From the NCBI RefSeq assembly GCF_027186265.1, contig NZ_CP114176.1:2232001-2296000 (forward strand): a stretch of DNA of 64,000 bases, given 5' to 3'. Under the pieces are notes generated by a model. That model was not told where the DNA came from. It searched no databases and saw only the letters and a list, made by a program, of their open reading frames with translations. A program made the position numbers and the translations under genes. This document shows, in pieces, positions 50,370 to 58,992 of the stretch; the first letter of the stretch is position 1, and each line of letters begins with the position of its first letter. This DNA is from Lentibacillus daqui (GTDB lineage: Bacteria > Bacillota > Bacilli > Bacillales > Amphibacillaceae).

Positions 50370-52319
50370 ATGGGATTGAATGTTGCACAAAAATTAATCC
50401 GGGATCATCTCGTTTCCGGAACGATGAACAAAGGAGAAGAAATCGGACTGAAAATCGATCAAACGTTAACCCAGGATGCCACAGGGACAATGGTGATGCT
50501 GGAACTGGAAGCGATGGGACTCGATTATGCCAAAACAGAAGCATCTGCACAATATGTGGACCATAACCTCATCCAGGTCGACAACAAGAATCCGGATGAC
50601 CACCTGTTTTTGGAAAGTGCCGCTCAACGATTCGGACTGCATTATAGTCGGCCAGGCAATGGTGTCAGCCACCCTGTCCATATGCAGCGATTGGCAAAGC
50701 CCGGAAAAACATTGTTAGGATCGGATAGTCACACATGTGCCAATGGTTCGATGGGGATGCTTGCCATGGGTGCTGGTGGAATCGATGTAGCCATGGCCAT
50801 AGCTGGAGAACCAATCTACATTAAAATGCCGGAAATCTTTGGGGTGAAGCTTACTGGAGAACTTCCAGATTGGGTTAGCGCCAAGGATGTCATTCTGGAA
50901 ATGCTGCGACGCTATGATGTCAAAGGCGGCGTAGGGAAAATTATTGAATATTATGGTCCCGGGTTAAAGCACTTAACCGCTATGGATCGTCACGTTATTG
51001 CCAATATGGGTGCAGAACTTGGCGCAACCGCAACAGTATTCCCATCTGATGAGGCGGTAAGAGATTTTTTAAAAGCGCAAAATCGGGAAGATGATTGGAT
51101 CGAGTTATCCGCAGACTCGGATGCTACTTACGACTTGGAGGATACAATTGATCTTTCCAAATTGGAGCCAATGGTGGCCAAACCGTCAAGTCCTGGAAAC
51201 GTTGTAAAAGTTAGTGAATTAGAAGAAACACCGATATATCAAGCCTATATTGGTTCCTCGGCAAATCCGGGTTATCGTGATTTTGCCATCGCAGCTGAAA
51301 TGGTTAAAGGAAGAAAAATTGCACCGGGGTTATCATTTGATATTAACCCAACATCAAGACAAATGCTAACAAATTTAGTGCAAGAACTGCATATTGCCAG
51401 CCTGCTGAAATCCGGTGCCCGTCTCCATCAAGCTGGCTGTAATGGCTGCATTGGCATGGGGCAGGCACCCGCTTCCGGTCGCAACAGTCTGCGTACGACA
51501 CCACGAAATTTCCCGGGGCGTTCTGGAACCAAAGAGGACAGTGTTTACCTGGCAAGTCCTGAAACAGCGGCAGCATCGGCATTAACAGGAAAAATCACCG
51601 ATCCCAGAACACTGAAGATACCCTATCCAAAAGTTACCGAGCCAACATCAGGTAACGTTGATGACCGGTTAATGGAAAAACCGCTGCCATATGCTGAGGC
51701 GCAAAAGGTCTCTCTTGTGAAGGGTCCAAACATTGTTTCGATTCCGGAAATGGATCAACTTCCTGATACACTAGAATTGCCGGTCTTATTACATGTCGGG
51801 GACAATATTTCCACAGACGAAATACTTGCTGGTGGGGCGCGGGTATTACCATTTCGGAGTAATTTACCGGAAATCAGTAAATTTACGTATGAACAAATCG
51901 ATCCAACCTATTATGACCGCAGCATGAAAGTTAGAGAAAAAGGTGGCCATGCGATCGTTGGCGGCTACAACTACGGGCAAGGCTCAAGCCGTGAACACGC
52001 CGCACTCGCACCACGATATTTGGGACTGCATGCGGTTATCGCCAAAGACTATGCCCGGATTCACTGGCAAAATCTTGTTAACTTTGGTGTATTGCCACTT
52101 ACTTTTTCGAGTGTTGCAGACTATGATCGTCTTGCACAAGGTGATGTGCTTGAATTCACCAATTTACGGGACACGATTCAAAAGCAACAGGAATTTGAAG
52201 TGTCCGTAAAAGGCAGGAATGACAAAATCAAGGTACAGCATTCCTTATCCAAACGGCAGGTGAATATTCTCTTGCAAGGCGGACTCATCAACTGGATTCG
52301 GATGAAACAGCAATCTTAA
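50370..52319 (+). CDS. acnA: Aconitate hydratase, Aquifex type
   Basis: 649 residues, much shorter than the about 900-residue CitB. Motifs: LLGSDSHTCANGSMGML (first cluster Cys), AGCNGCIGMGQAPASG (second and third Cys of the 4Fe-4S cluster) and the swivel domain with GYNYGQGSSREHAALAPRYL near 560. The large domain precedes the swivel domain in one chain. It interconverts citrate and isocitrate or a related substrate; a second aconitase or a homologous hydro-lyase role is possible. I chose the ATG at 50370, 9 nt after AAGGAGG. Confidence 0.9.
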   Translation: MGLNVAQKLIRDHLVSGTMNKGEEIGLKIDQTLTQDATGTMVMLELEAMGLDYAKTEASAQYVDHNLIQVDNKNPDDHLFLESAAQRFGLHYSRPGNGVSHPVHMQRLAKPGKTLLGSDSHTCANGSMGMLAMGAGGIDVAMAIAGEPIYIKMPEIFGVKLTGELPDWVSAKDVILEMLRRYDVKGGVGKIIEYYGPGLKHLTAMDRHVIANMGAELGATATVFPSDEAVRDFLKAQNREDDWIELSADSDATYDLEDTIDLSKLEPMVAKPSSPGNVVKVSELEETPIYQAYIGSSANPGYRDFAIAAEMVKGRKIAPGLSFDINPTSRQMLTNLVQELHIASLLKSGARLHQAGCNGCIGMGQAPASGRNSLRTTPRNFPGRSGTKEDSVYLASPETAAASALTGKITDPRTLKIPYPKVTEPTSGNVDDRLMEKPLPYAEAQKVSLVKGPNIVSIPEMDQLPDTLELPVLLHVGDNISTDEILAGGARVLPFRSNLPEISKFTYEQIDPTYYDRSMKVREKGGHAIVGGYNYGQGSSREHAALAPRYLGLHAVIAKDYARIHWQNLVNFGVLPLTFSSVADYDRLAQGDVLEFTNLRDTIQKQQEFEVSVKGRNDKIKVQHSLSKRQVNILLQGGLINWIRMKQQS

Positions 52320-52323
52320 AACG

Positions 52324-52362
52324 AAAAGCTGGCAGCCATGAAGGGGGCCAGCTTTTCTATCT
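52324..52362 (+). terminator. Terminator of the aconitase gene
   Basis: AAAAGCTGGC / GCCAGCTTTT stem with a T-rich tail. Confidence 0.85.
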
Positions 52363-52376
52363 TTGCACTTTGAAAT

Positions 52377-53267
52377 TTAGCTATTGATCATTTTTACATA
52401 TTTCTCTTCTATTTTGTGCTTCTTCTTTGTGTCGTTTGTTGCATCAAAAAATGCAATAACATCAGCATACGCATTTTCCAGCAATTCACGGTCACCAGTT
52501 TTCTCCAATTGTTCAATAGCCCGTTCATAATTAACCCCCGCACGATGTTTATCAGCTTTGGTCTTATGTTCCAGACAGTAAGCATACTGCATATATACCA
52601 TTCCCAGTTTACGAACCGATTTATCATGTGATTTTTTGTACATGTCAATCGCTTGTTCATAATAAGGAACAGCTTCATCGAGCAATGATTGGTCAAAGTG
52701 ATAGAAAGCCATTTCAATTAACGTCTCCGCATGAACAATGGTGCCCGCCAGTTTGGAGTCGGCAATCAGTGGCAGCACTTCCTGCAAATAGCGGTATGCT
52801 TGTTCATCATCATCCCGGGTCCCATGAATCTTGGCCAGACTAACCATGCTATTAATTTTCATTTCGAGATGATCATCGGCTAAGTCCACTGCCTTTTGCA
52901 AATACATGATTGCCGGGGCATGTTCATTTTTTGCAGAATACAACATCCCGATTTTAAAATGTAAATACAGAATCATATACTGGTCGCGAATATCGTCTTC
53001 CTGAAAATAGGTCAACCCCTGTTTGTAATACTTAATTGCTCTGGTGAATTTCTCCAGCTTCTCTTCTGATTCACCTAGTACTAAATAACCACGGGCAAGT
53101 TTCATCCGATCCGGTTCTTCTTCATCCTCCATCCGCTTCACTGCTTCAGATAAAATTCTCCTGGCCAGTTTATAATCACACATAAAGGCAAGTTCTCCAT
53201 ATATGACAAGTTCACTCCCCGACAAATCATTTGCTGACGCATACAATTTGTTCATGATGACAGACGC
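52377..53267 (-). pseudogene. TPR-repeat protein, C-terminal part (gene split by IS607-type element)
   Basis: The larger part of a tetratricopeptide-repeat protein: helical pairs throughout, for example RAIKYYKQGLTYFQEDDIRD and EAVPYYEQAIDMYKKSHDKS. An ATG at 53255 would give 292 residues but has no ribosome site. Reading upstream from it gives Ala-Ser-Val-Ile, and joining at 53267 to the fragment ending at 55436 restores one uninterrupted frame of about 373 residues (see the N-terminal part). TPR proteins mediate protein contacts; the partner is unknown. The remaining fragment may still be translated weakly. Confidence 0.8.
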
Positions 53268-53400
53268 CTGCTTATACTCCGCACTCCTTTGTCTATTTTA
53301 ACCTAACCGAAATTAAGTCTAAAATTAATCAAAGACCTCTTCTCTGTTACCAAGAAGAATGTTTGTTTCAACCCTCGGATTTACTTCCCGAGGCCAGCAG
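53268..53400 (-). ncRNA. Candidate omegaRNA at the right end of the IS607-type element
   Basis: The end of tnpB and the 113-nt right end carry a CCTCGG/CCGAGG hairpin (53373-53393, including the tnpB stop) and a second hairpin (CTTCT/AGAAG, 53339-53357). TnpB proteins use an RNA from this position; the guide would be the flanking bases GCGTCTGTCATCATGAAC. Confidence 0.5.
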
Positions 53401-54724
53401 ATGGGGTCAAACCACAAGCAATCTTTGCCTGTTTAAAATCCCACCACACTGTATACATAGGGGATTCCACACCTATGTAGCCTGCGCGAGGCAATATCTT
53501 TTTGGCTTTCTTTCCGATATTAACTGTACTGTTGATATCCCTTGAAAGCATGGTACCACAGTTTACACATGTAAAGCTGCGAATAGATGGATCTTTTTTC
53601 TCCTTATTACCGCAGACACAACAGGTTTTGGTTGTATCCCGTTCATCAATCTTTTGATAATATTTACCGCTTTTTGCCTGCACCCAGTTCAAAATACTCC
53701 TGAATTTACCGACTGGTGTTTGATTTAACATGGCCCTTCTCATCGTCCCGTACTTTGCCACATCGGGAGTTGGAGTATAATCACCAATGTAAATGGCATC
53801 GTAACGCTTGGAAAAATAATGCGCATAGCTAAATAACAGCGTCTTCATTTGTTCTCGACGTTTTAATTGCGCCTTTTCCAAAGCATGATTGAGTCTCTTC
53901 CAACGTTTGCTTGGCTCAAAATACGTAACATTTGGGGTGCATACCAGTTTATTAAACTTTTCACATTTGTCCCGTTTTGATTTGATTTCATCGATTCGTT
54001 TATCCCAATACTTCAACAGTGCATTCATCGATTTCAATTCATATGATTTTCCATCACTGCCTAATCCCACCGCCAGATTCTTATGGTTGGGATCAAATAC
54101 AATAAACGATTGTTCCTTCACCTTGGTGATTTCCTTGGCATCTTCTATTGTAAAAATGGCATAATACGAATCCAGATCCTTTGTGATGCGAAGGGTTTTG
54201 ATTCTCTCCGTTTCGCTTAGTTCTACCGCTTCCACAAGTCCAACTTTGATTTTGATGGTCTTCTTAGCCTTTTTATCTTTTTTCTTTAATTCCTTATGTT
54301 TTTCATCTGTTAACTTGCCAAAACTTAAGGAAAGCAGATTGGTATCTAATAATTTAAAACCCTTTTTTGGTTCATCATAATATAGCGAAAACCACTTCTT
54401 TTTCCATGAACGATATTTTGGTTTCTCATTCATTAATTTTGGATCAAAAAATCGTTCATAGGCATCTTTTAACCGTAATGCCGTATTTTTCAATGGGGAG
54501 GAATGGACTTTAAACAAAAATGGGTTTTCCCCTTTTATTTTCGGTACTTCATTCCTCAGGTTTCTGCCGGAAAGCAGTTTTTTCTTTTTTCCATTGCGAT
54601 AGTCTTCCTCCACCGCATCCAGCAATTGATTGTACAGCCAGTTGCACATTCTGGATTGAGAATCGAGTAACTGCTTGTTTTCCTTTGTAACCACCAATCG
54701 TACCTTTTTATTATACGTAAGCAT
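53381..54724 (-). CDS. tnpB: TnpB, RNA-guided nuclease of the IS607-type element
   Basis: 447 residues. N-terminal helix-turn-helix/oligonucleotide-binding region (LTYNKKVRLVVTKENKQLLD), RuvC-I FIVFDPNHKNLAVGLGS (Asp), a segment YDAIYIGDYTPTPD at the RuvC-II position, a zinc finger (CCVCGNKEKKDPS...FTCVNCG) and RuvC-III LSRDINSTVNIG (Asp). TnpB proteins cut DNA guided by an omegaRNA and help retain the element. The RuvC-II site shows Gly-Asp instead of the usual Glu-Asp/Asn. ATG at 54724 after GAGG; overlaps tnpA by 14 nt. Confidence 0.9.
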   Translation of the reverse strand: MLTYNKKVRLVVTKENKQLLDSQSRMCNWLYNQLLDAVEEDYRNGKKKKLLSGRNLRNEVPKIKGENPFLFKVHSSPLKNTALRLKDAYERFFDPKLMNEKPKYRSWKKKWFSLYYDEPKKGFKLLDTNLLSLSFGKLTDEKHKELKKKDKKAKKTIKIKVGLVEAVELSETERIKTLRITKDLDSYYAIFTIEDAKEITKVKEQSFIVFDPNHKNLAVGLGSDGKSYELKSMNALLKYWDKRIDEIKSKRDKCEKFNKLVCTPNVTYFEPSKRWKRLNHALEKAQLKRREQMKTLLFSYAHYFSKRYDAIYIGDYTPTPDVAKYGTMRRAMLNQTPVGKFRSILNWVQAKSGKYYQKIDERDTTKTCCVCGNKEKKDPSIRSFTCVNCGTMLSRDINSTVNIGKKAKKILPRAGYIGVESPMYTVWWDFKQAKIACGLTPSAGLGK

Positions 54725-55337
54725 GGCCGTTGTCCTCAATGACCTGTTTCACCGCTTGTTGCAGTTTCTTTCGCTTGTGACTTCTGCTTCCATACAAGCG
54801 GCTGCTGAAGACAGTAATAATGGAAAGCATATCCTCGACTAACTCCTGCTCATATGTTTTATCCTCTGTATGGTTGACGATTTCAATTTTCACATGATGG
54901 AAGGCACATATTTGTTCCAACAATTCATAGCCAAAACGTAGTAACCTATCCTTGTAGTTGACGACAACTTTCTCCACCTGATTGCTTTGCACCAGCCGGA
55001 TTAATTCCTTTAGCCCCTTCTTATCGTCATTCAAACCACTACCCAGATCTTTTATAATACGAAACTGATATCCATTTGCCGAACAATACTGCGAAACGGT
55101 ATGGACCTGCCTTTTTAACTCTTCCTTTTGGTCCGATGATGAGACACGGCAATACCCAATAACAATTTTGTCTTGAAGTGGTTTCAAATCACGCTTGATA
55201 GCACTAAGGTCTTCTACAGCATATCTTCTATGGCCACCGGTGGTTCGAGAGGATGTTATCTCCCCCTCTTTCTCCCACCTTCTTAATGTAGTGGGATGAA
55301 CACCAAGTATGCTGGATGCTTCATCGATGGTATACAT
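54711..55337 (-). CDS. tnpA: IS607-type serine recombinase TnpA
   Basis: 208 residues from the ATG at 55337 (AAGGAGG 9 nt upstream). The N-terminal MerR-like HTH (MYTIDEASSILGVHPTTLRR) precedes the catalytic domain with the nucleophile Ser in IGYCRVSSSDQKEELKRQ (about residue 65) and KDRLLRFGYELLE. This order, DNA-binding domain first, is the hallmark of IS607 recombinases, which insert at GG pairs without long duplications. No frameshift seen, so the enzyme looks active. Confidence 0.93.
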   Translation of the reverse strand: MYTIDEASSILGVHPTTLRRWEKEGEITSSRTTGGHRRYAVEDLSAIKRDLKPLQDKIVIGYCRVSSSDQKEELKRQVHTVSQYCSANGYQFRIIKDLGSGLNDDKKGLKELIRLVQSNQVEKVVVNYKDRLLRFGYELLEQICAFHHVKIEIVNHTEDKTYEQELVEDMLSIITVFSSRLYGSRSHKRKKLQQAVKQVIEDNGHAYV

Positions 55338-55435
55338 TTTAGCGATCCTCCTTATTTTATTTCTACTTACAAGGTTCGACATAAAATGCAAGAATCCTGC
55401 TAAAAAGTAATTAATTTTAAATAATTTAGATTAAA

Positions 55436-55666
55436 CTGTTTTGGAACCCCTATTTGTGCATGACTGACCGCTTCTATCAACAATAACAACTGGACAAGTT
55501 GCGGGTCATCACCATATTTTTCCCGGTACTCAGCTGATTTTGCCAACACGTTGGGAAAATGGTCTTGTTTAATTTCCTTAAGAAGTGTCAGCAGATCGGC
55601 CTGATTGGTTTCATTTTTTACTTGCTCAAACTGTTCTTCCAAATTTAAAATATCCATATTTGCCAT
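55436..55666 (-). pseudogene. TPR-repeat protein, N-terminal part (gene split by IS607-type element)
   Basis: 77 native residues (MANMDILNLEEQFEQVKNET to HAQIGVPKQ), then the frame runs 11 residues into the element and stops at 55400. GGAG lies 8 nt before the ATG. The break falls after codon CAG; the C-terminal part resumes with GCG TCT GTC ATC ATG in the same frame, so the ancestral gene is restored exactly. A TTACGT..ACGTAA inverted repeat (55685-55714) lies upstream and could be regulatory. Confidence 0.8.
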
Positions 55667-55838
55667 GGCGATATCTCCTATCCGTTACGTAAAAGTTTCC
55701 TATCTTTATTGTAACGTAAAATGTCGACTTATTACTCCTATCACCATTATTGTCATGAAATACTCAAGAATTAACTTCATCGTCAAACAGGAGATCCATG
55801 TTATAATGAAATAGAAGTAGAGATAGGAGGAATATACC

Positions 55839-56195
55839 ATGGTCATTTATTACGATAGTTTTTGTCCGATGTGTACGAACAGCTCCATTCTTTGGAAAAA
55901 ATTAGACCTGCATCATCGCCTAACCTTTTTCTCATTTCGTGATTTAGAAAACTATCCGCAAGCAATGGAAGAAAAATTGCATGTGAAGCATGATGGAAAA
56001 TGGTTTGCCGGATATAACGCCCTTATTCAAATCGTCAAACAGCTGCCATTATTATGGATCATGCTTCCTGCCATGTATTTATTGAAGTGGATTGGGCTTG
56101 GGGACTTTCTCTATCAAAAAATTGCTAAAAACAGAAAGCTCATTCCTGTCAACCAATGCCGTGACGAATCATGTCCAATTCCGGATAGAAAATAA
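55839..56195 (+). CDS. DCC family (DUF393) thiol-disulfide oxidoreductase-like protein
   Basis: 118 residues. N-terminal MVIYYDSFCPMCTNSS contains the CxxC pair (Cys9, Cys12) of the DCC family, with the DCC-typical FRDLENYP and WFAGYNALIQIVKQLP. One hydrophobic segment (about 68-88) may touch the membrane. These proteins have a thioredoxin-like fold and presumed redox activity. AGGAGG precedes the ATG. It converges with the vanW-like gene, and only 7 bp separate the two. Confidence 0.88.
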   Translation: MVIYYDSFCPMCTNSSILWKKLDLHHRLTFFSFRDLENYPQAMEEKLHVKHDGKWFAGYNALIQIVKQLPLLWIMLPAMYLLKWIGLGDFLYQKIAKNRKLIPVNQCRDESCPIPDRK

Positions 56196-56202
56196 TTTAT
56201 GT

Positions 56203-57054
56203 TTATTGTTTAGGCGTATCCGCAGAATAAACCTGAATCGCCATCTGCCCGTCAATTGCCCTGGCTCTAATCAAAATTGGTTGATGGGATTTATTGGCAA
56301 ACACAAAATCAGGTCCATACCAACTGACTGTCGCATCCCGTCCAGGCGGAACATATGGCACACTTCTACTGTGAGAATAGCGCTCTACAATCTCAATACC
56401 ATTAATATCAACCGCATTATATAATGTCGAGGATACTTGGCAAATACCCCCACCAATATCTTCAGCCAATTCACCCTTTACAATCACTGGGGCACGCATA
56501 TACCCTTTTTCTTTTGTCCGCTTGCCAACCACTTTGTTAAACGAAAAAGTCTCATCCGGAAGCAAAACATAATTATTAATCGCTTCAGCAGCCAACGCAA
56601 TATTATGAGAACGCTCTTTATTGCTTTCCTGAAACCGTGTCACATAACTGCCAACTTTCTTTTCCCGGATGGTCGATAACAATTCACTATCCACTTTTGG
56701 GTATACCAGCCTTTTGGGAATCTCCAATGTGGTTGGCTTTCCCTCATAAAAAAACGCACGAAATTGCCGATTAAATTTTTCTCGATCCAGTACATACCCC
56801 GGCTTTTCCGGAATAATTTCGCCCCGATCATTAATCATTGCGTCAACGGGTTCCTTATCAATCTTTTGTGCAATCGTATCAAATAATCGATCCAGCTTTT
56901 TCTGTTCAATAAATGGTCCGTCCATAAAAGGAAACGAATAGTGATCCCGTGAGATAGTTGTTGAAATTTTATCATGATCGGTTACCGTTAATTCATTTGC
57001 CATAACGGTTATTGGTGTAAATACGAACAGTAAGGAAAATATAATTGATTTCAT
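56203..57054 (-). CDS. VanW family secreted protein
   Basis: 283 residues. Signal peptide 1-19 (cleavage after VMA), a domain of about 130 residues resembling the peptidoglycan-binding region of YoaR-like proteins, then the VanW domain (about 150-275) with ETFSFNKVVGKRTKEKGY, DIGGGICQVSSTLYNAV and RDATVSWYGPDF. VanW proteins occur in glycopeptide resistance clusters and in spore or wall proteins; the activity is unresolved. Probably exported to the wall. Confidence 0.88.
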   Translation of the reverse strand: MKSIIFSLLFVFTPITVMANELTVTDHDKISTTISRDHYSFPFMDGPFIEQKKLDRLFDTIAQKIDKEPVDAMINDRGEIIPEKPGYVLDREKFNRQFRAFFYEGKPTTLEIPKRLVYPKVDSELLSTIREKKVGSYVTRFQESNKERSHNIALAAEAINNYVLLPDETFSFNKVVGKRTKEKGYMRAPVIVKGELAEDIGGGICQVSSTLYNAVDINGIEIVERYSHSRSVPYVPPGRDATVSWYGPDFVFANKSHQPILIRARAIDGQMAIQVYSADTPKQ

Positions 57055-57118
57055 CGTTCAGCCTCCTGTACGTAGTATGGAGCAAAACGGGGTTTTCATG
57101 AGAGAATATTGGGATATA

Positions 57119-57162
57119 AAAGCAAAAAAGCCCCTCAACCATTCAGTCAAGGAGCTTTTTTA
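57119..57162 (-). terminator. Terminator of the 33-residue peptide gene
   Basis: AAAAAAGCCCCT / AGGAGCTTTTTT stem, about 20 nt beyond the small gene's stop. Confidence 0.7.
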
Positions 57163-57182
57163 AATGATGTTTTGATGTTTTA

Positions 57183-57284
57183 TTAACGGAAATCACGTGA
57201 ATCTTCCATGCAACGGCTTGCACATGCATATCCAATGATTGAAGCAATTGCCGCTAAAAGAAAATATAATGTACCTTTTTTCAT
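57183..57284 (-). CDS. Small membrane peptide (33 residues)
   Basis: AGGAGG lies 9 nt before the ATG at 57284. The sequence has one hydrophobic helix (GTLYFLLAAIASIIGYACA) and a short charged tail (SRCMEDSRDFR) with two cysteines. A terminator follows on the same strand, so it looks like an independent small gene. Not recognised. It could also be a regulatory leader peptide, but no gene follows closely in that direction. Confidence 0.55.
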   Translation of the reverse strand: MKKGTLYFLLAAIASIIGYACASRCMEDSRDFR

Positions 57285-57308
57285 GCTCATGAGCCTCCTA
57301 TTTTCTTC

Positions 57309-57356
57309 ATAAAGTGAAACTTCATTCAGTGGTGGTTCCTTTTCTCCCCCACTGGG
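57309..57356. repeat. Repeat C, partial copy
   Basis: AAAGTGAAACTTCATTCAGTG then CTCCCCCACTG aligns with the first third of 47948-48053. Confidence 0.55.
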
Positions 57357-57384
57357 CTTTTATATTCTTATTGGCTTTTTACGA

Positions 57385-58593
57385 CTAAAACGGACGCACT
57401 TTACCTTTTTTAAGCAACAATTTTGGACCGCCTTGCAAGAACAAAGAGCGGTTATCGATTACTTTTTTCATCGTAGCTGCTGATTTGCCGTATAATTTTG
57501 TACCAGAAAAGACAGTTCCCATCGCATCTTTTACGCCAAGTGATGCAACCGTACCTTTATCATCAAAGACAAAGTTTGTTAATGGTTGATGATGCAGAAG
57601 TGCTGCAATATTATCAGCACAAGTTGTGGCATGCTGCATTGCTGCCTGGGCAGTTGGCGGGAATGGACGACCTTCTTTTTCATTCATTACCCATGCACAG
57701 TCACCAAGAATGAAAATGTTATCCTCACCAGGTGCACGCAAATCACCATTAACCGTAACTTTTCCTTTCGTTAATTCAAAACCGGATTTTTTAAGAACTG
57801 GGTTACCTGTTACACCACCAGTCCAAACGATGGTACCTGCTTTAATTTCCTCATTATCATCACCAACAACAAAGCAATTCTTTTTACACTCTTTAATTGG
57901 TGCACCTTCCCGGAATTCTACCCCGCGTTCCTGCAAGGATTGTTTCGCATAGGCAACCAAGTCTTTATCGAAACCAGGCAGGATCGATGGTGCCGCCTCT
58001 ACATTGATGATGCGTACTTTACTACGATCGATATCATATTTTTTGCATAGTTGCGGAACACGCTCAGCCAATTCCCCAACATATTCGATACCGGTGAATC
58101 CACCACCGCCGACAAGAATGGTTAAACTGTCGTCGTTTTTTTCTCCATTATTTTTATATTGCGCGAACTGATATTCCATATGGTCGCGGATTAACTGACA
58201 GGAGTCAATGTCCTGAATAAAGAAGGCATTTTTTTCCATACCTTTAATTCCGAATGTGTTCGTAACGAAACCAAGGGAAATGACTAAGTAATCATAGGAA
58301 ATCTCACTATTTTCCAGGACAACCAGATTATCGTCTTTTTTCACTTCAACAACGTTATCATAAATCAAACGAACGCGATTTGGATTTATAACATCGCTGA
58401 TCATGAAACGAGCCTGGTTATGATTAATCGTACCCGCTGCTACCTCATGTAACCAAGTAGTTTCATAATGATAATTGTGTTTATTGACAAGGATAATCTC
58501 TGCCTCATCTGCCCCAAGTTTTTGTGTTAATTTTTTTGTTGTCATCATGCCGGCATAGCCTGCACCAAGAACAACAATTTTTGGTTTGTTCAT
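57385..58593 (-). CDS. ndh: Type II NADH dehydrogenase
   Basis: 402 residues. FAD-binding VVLGAGYAGMMTTKKL at the N-terminus, NADH-binding ILVGGGGFTGIEYVGELAER near 165, and FILGDCAWVMNEKEGRPF with PTAQAAMQHA near 300 are all typical of NDH-2. A C-terminal amphipathic segment (SLFLQGGPKLLLKKGKVRPF) would anchor it to the membrane. It passes electrons from NADH to menaquinone without pumping protons. The ATG at 58593 follows GGTGG by 8 nt; a GTG 12 nt earlier is too close. Confidence 0.94.
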   Translation of the reverse strand: MNKPKIVVLGAGYAGMMTTKKLTQKLGADEAEIILVNKHNYHYETTWLHEVAAGTINHNQARFMISDVINPNRVRLIYDNVVEVKKDDNLVVLENSEISYDYLVISLGFVTNTFGIKGMEKNAFFIQDIDSCQLIRDHMEYQFAQYKNNGEKNDDSLTILVGGGGFTGIEYVGELAERVPQLCKKYDIDRSKVRIINVEAAPSILPGFDKDLVAYAKQSLQERGVEFREGAPIKECKKNCFVVGDDNEEIKAGTIVWTGGVTGNPVLKKSGFELTKGKVTVNGDLRAPGEDNIFILGDCAWVMNEKEGRPFPPTAQAAMQHATTCADNIAALLHHQPLTNFVFDDKGTVASLGVKDAMGTVFSGTKLYGKSAATMKKVIDNRSLFLQGGPKLLLKKGKVRPF

Positions 58594-58720
58594 AAACTTG
58601 TCCACCTTTCATTTTTTGTAGCTGCAATAGAACATATAATTACAATCTATTTATGTAACAATACATCCATCATATCAAAAATTTTATAATTAGGCTAATG
58701 AAATTATATGCTAACTACAA

Positions 58721-58875
58721 AGGCGGAAGCGCCCGGTTAGCAACGTACAAACTGGAGCACTTCACAATGAGATAAAGGAAACACGGTGAGCTGAAAGCGA
58801 GCCGATGTTGACTTATCGTAGTGGAGAAGTGTGAAGTTTGCTAGTTGCTGGGCGCTGTAGCCAGACGAGGCCTGC
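58721..58875. repeat. MITE-like element B
   Basis: About 155 bp with inverted ends GCGCCCGGTTAGCAAC and TAGTTGCTGGGCGC; inside, GGAAACACGGTGAGC and CCGATGTTGACTTATCG. No coding frame. It fills much of the 399-bp gap between ndh and alkA; the rest (58594-58720, 58876-58992) shows no further feature. Confidence 0.75.
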
Positions 58876-58992
58876 CTTGGCATGAGCAGGATAGGGGCTA
58901 GATTTTATACATTTGCACCCTTGAATAAGGGAAAGTTTGCTATTTTAATTACACCAATAGTTTCAATTTATACCAATTTCGCGAGGTGGATG

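Larger units (their letters stand above)
53268..55435 (-). mobile_element. IS607-type insertion sequence inside a TPR gene
   Basis: About 2.17 kb: tnpA serine recombinase followed by tnpB, with a 98-nt left end (55338-55435) and a 113-nt right end. Both junctions read CAG on the minus strand (ACAG at left, GCAG at right), followed in the target by GCG, so the target was CAGGCG with a GG pair, the preference of IS607. No target duplication beyond those bases and no inverted repeats, as expected for the family. Confidence 0.85.
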
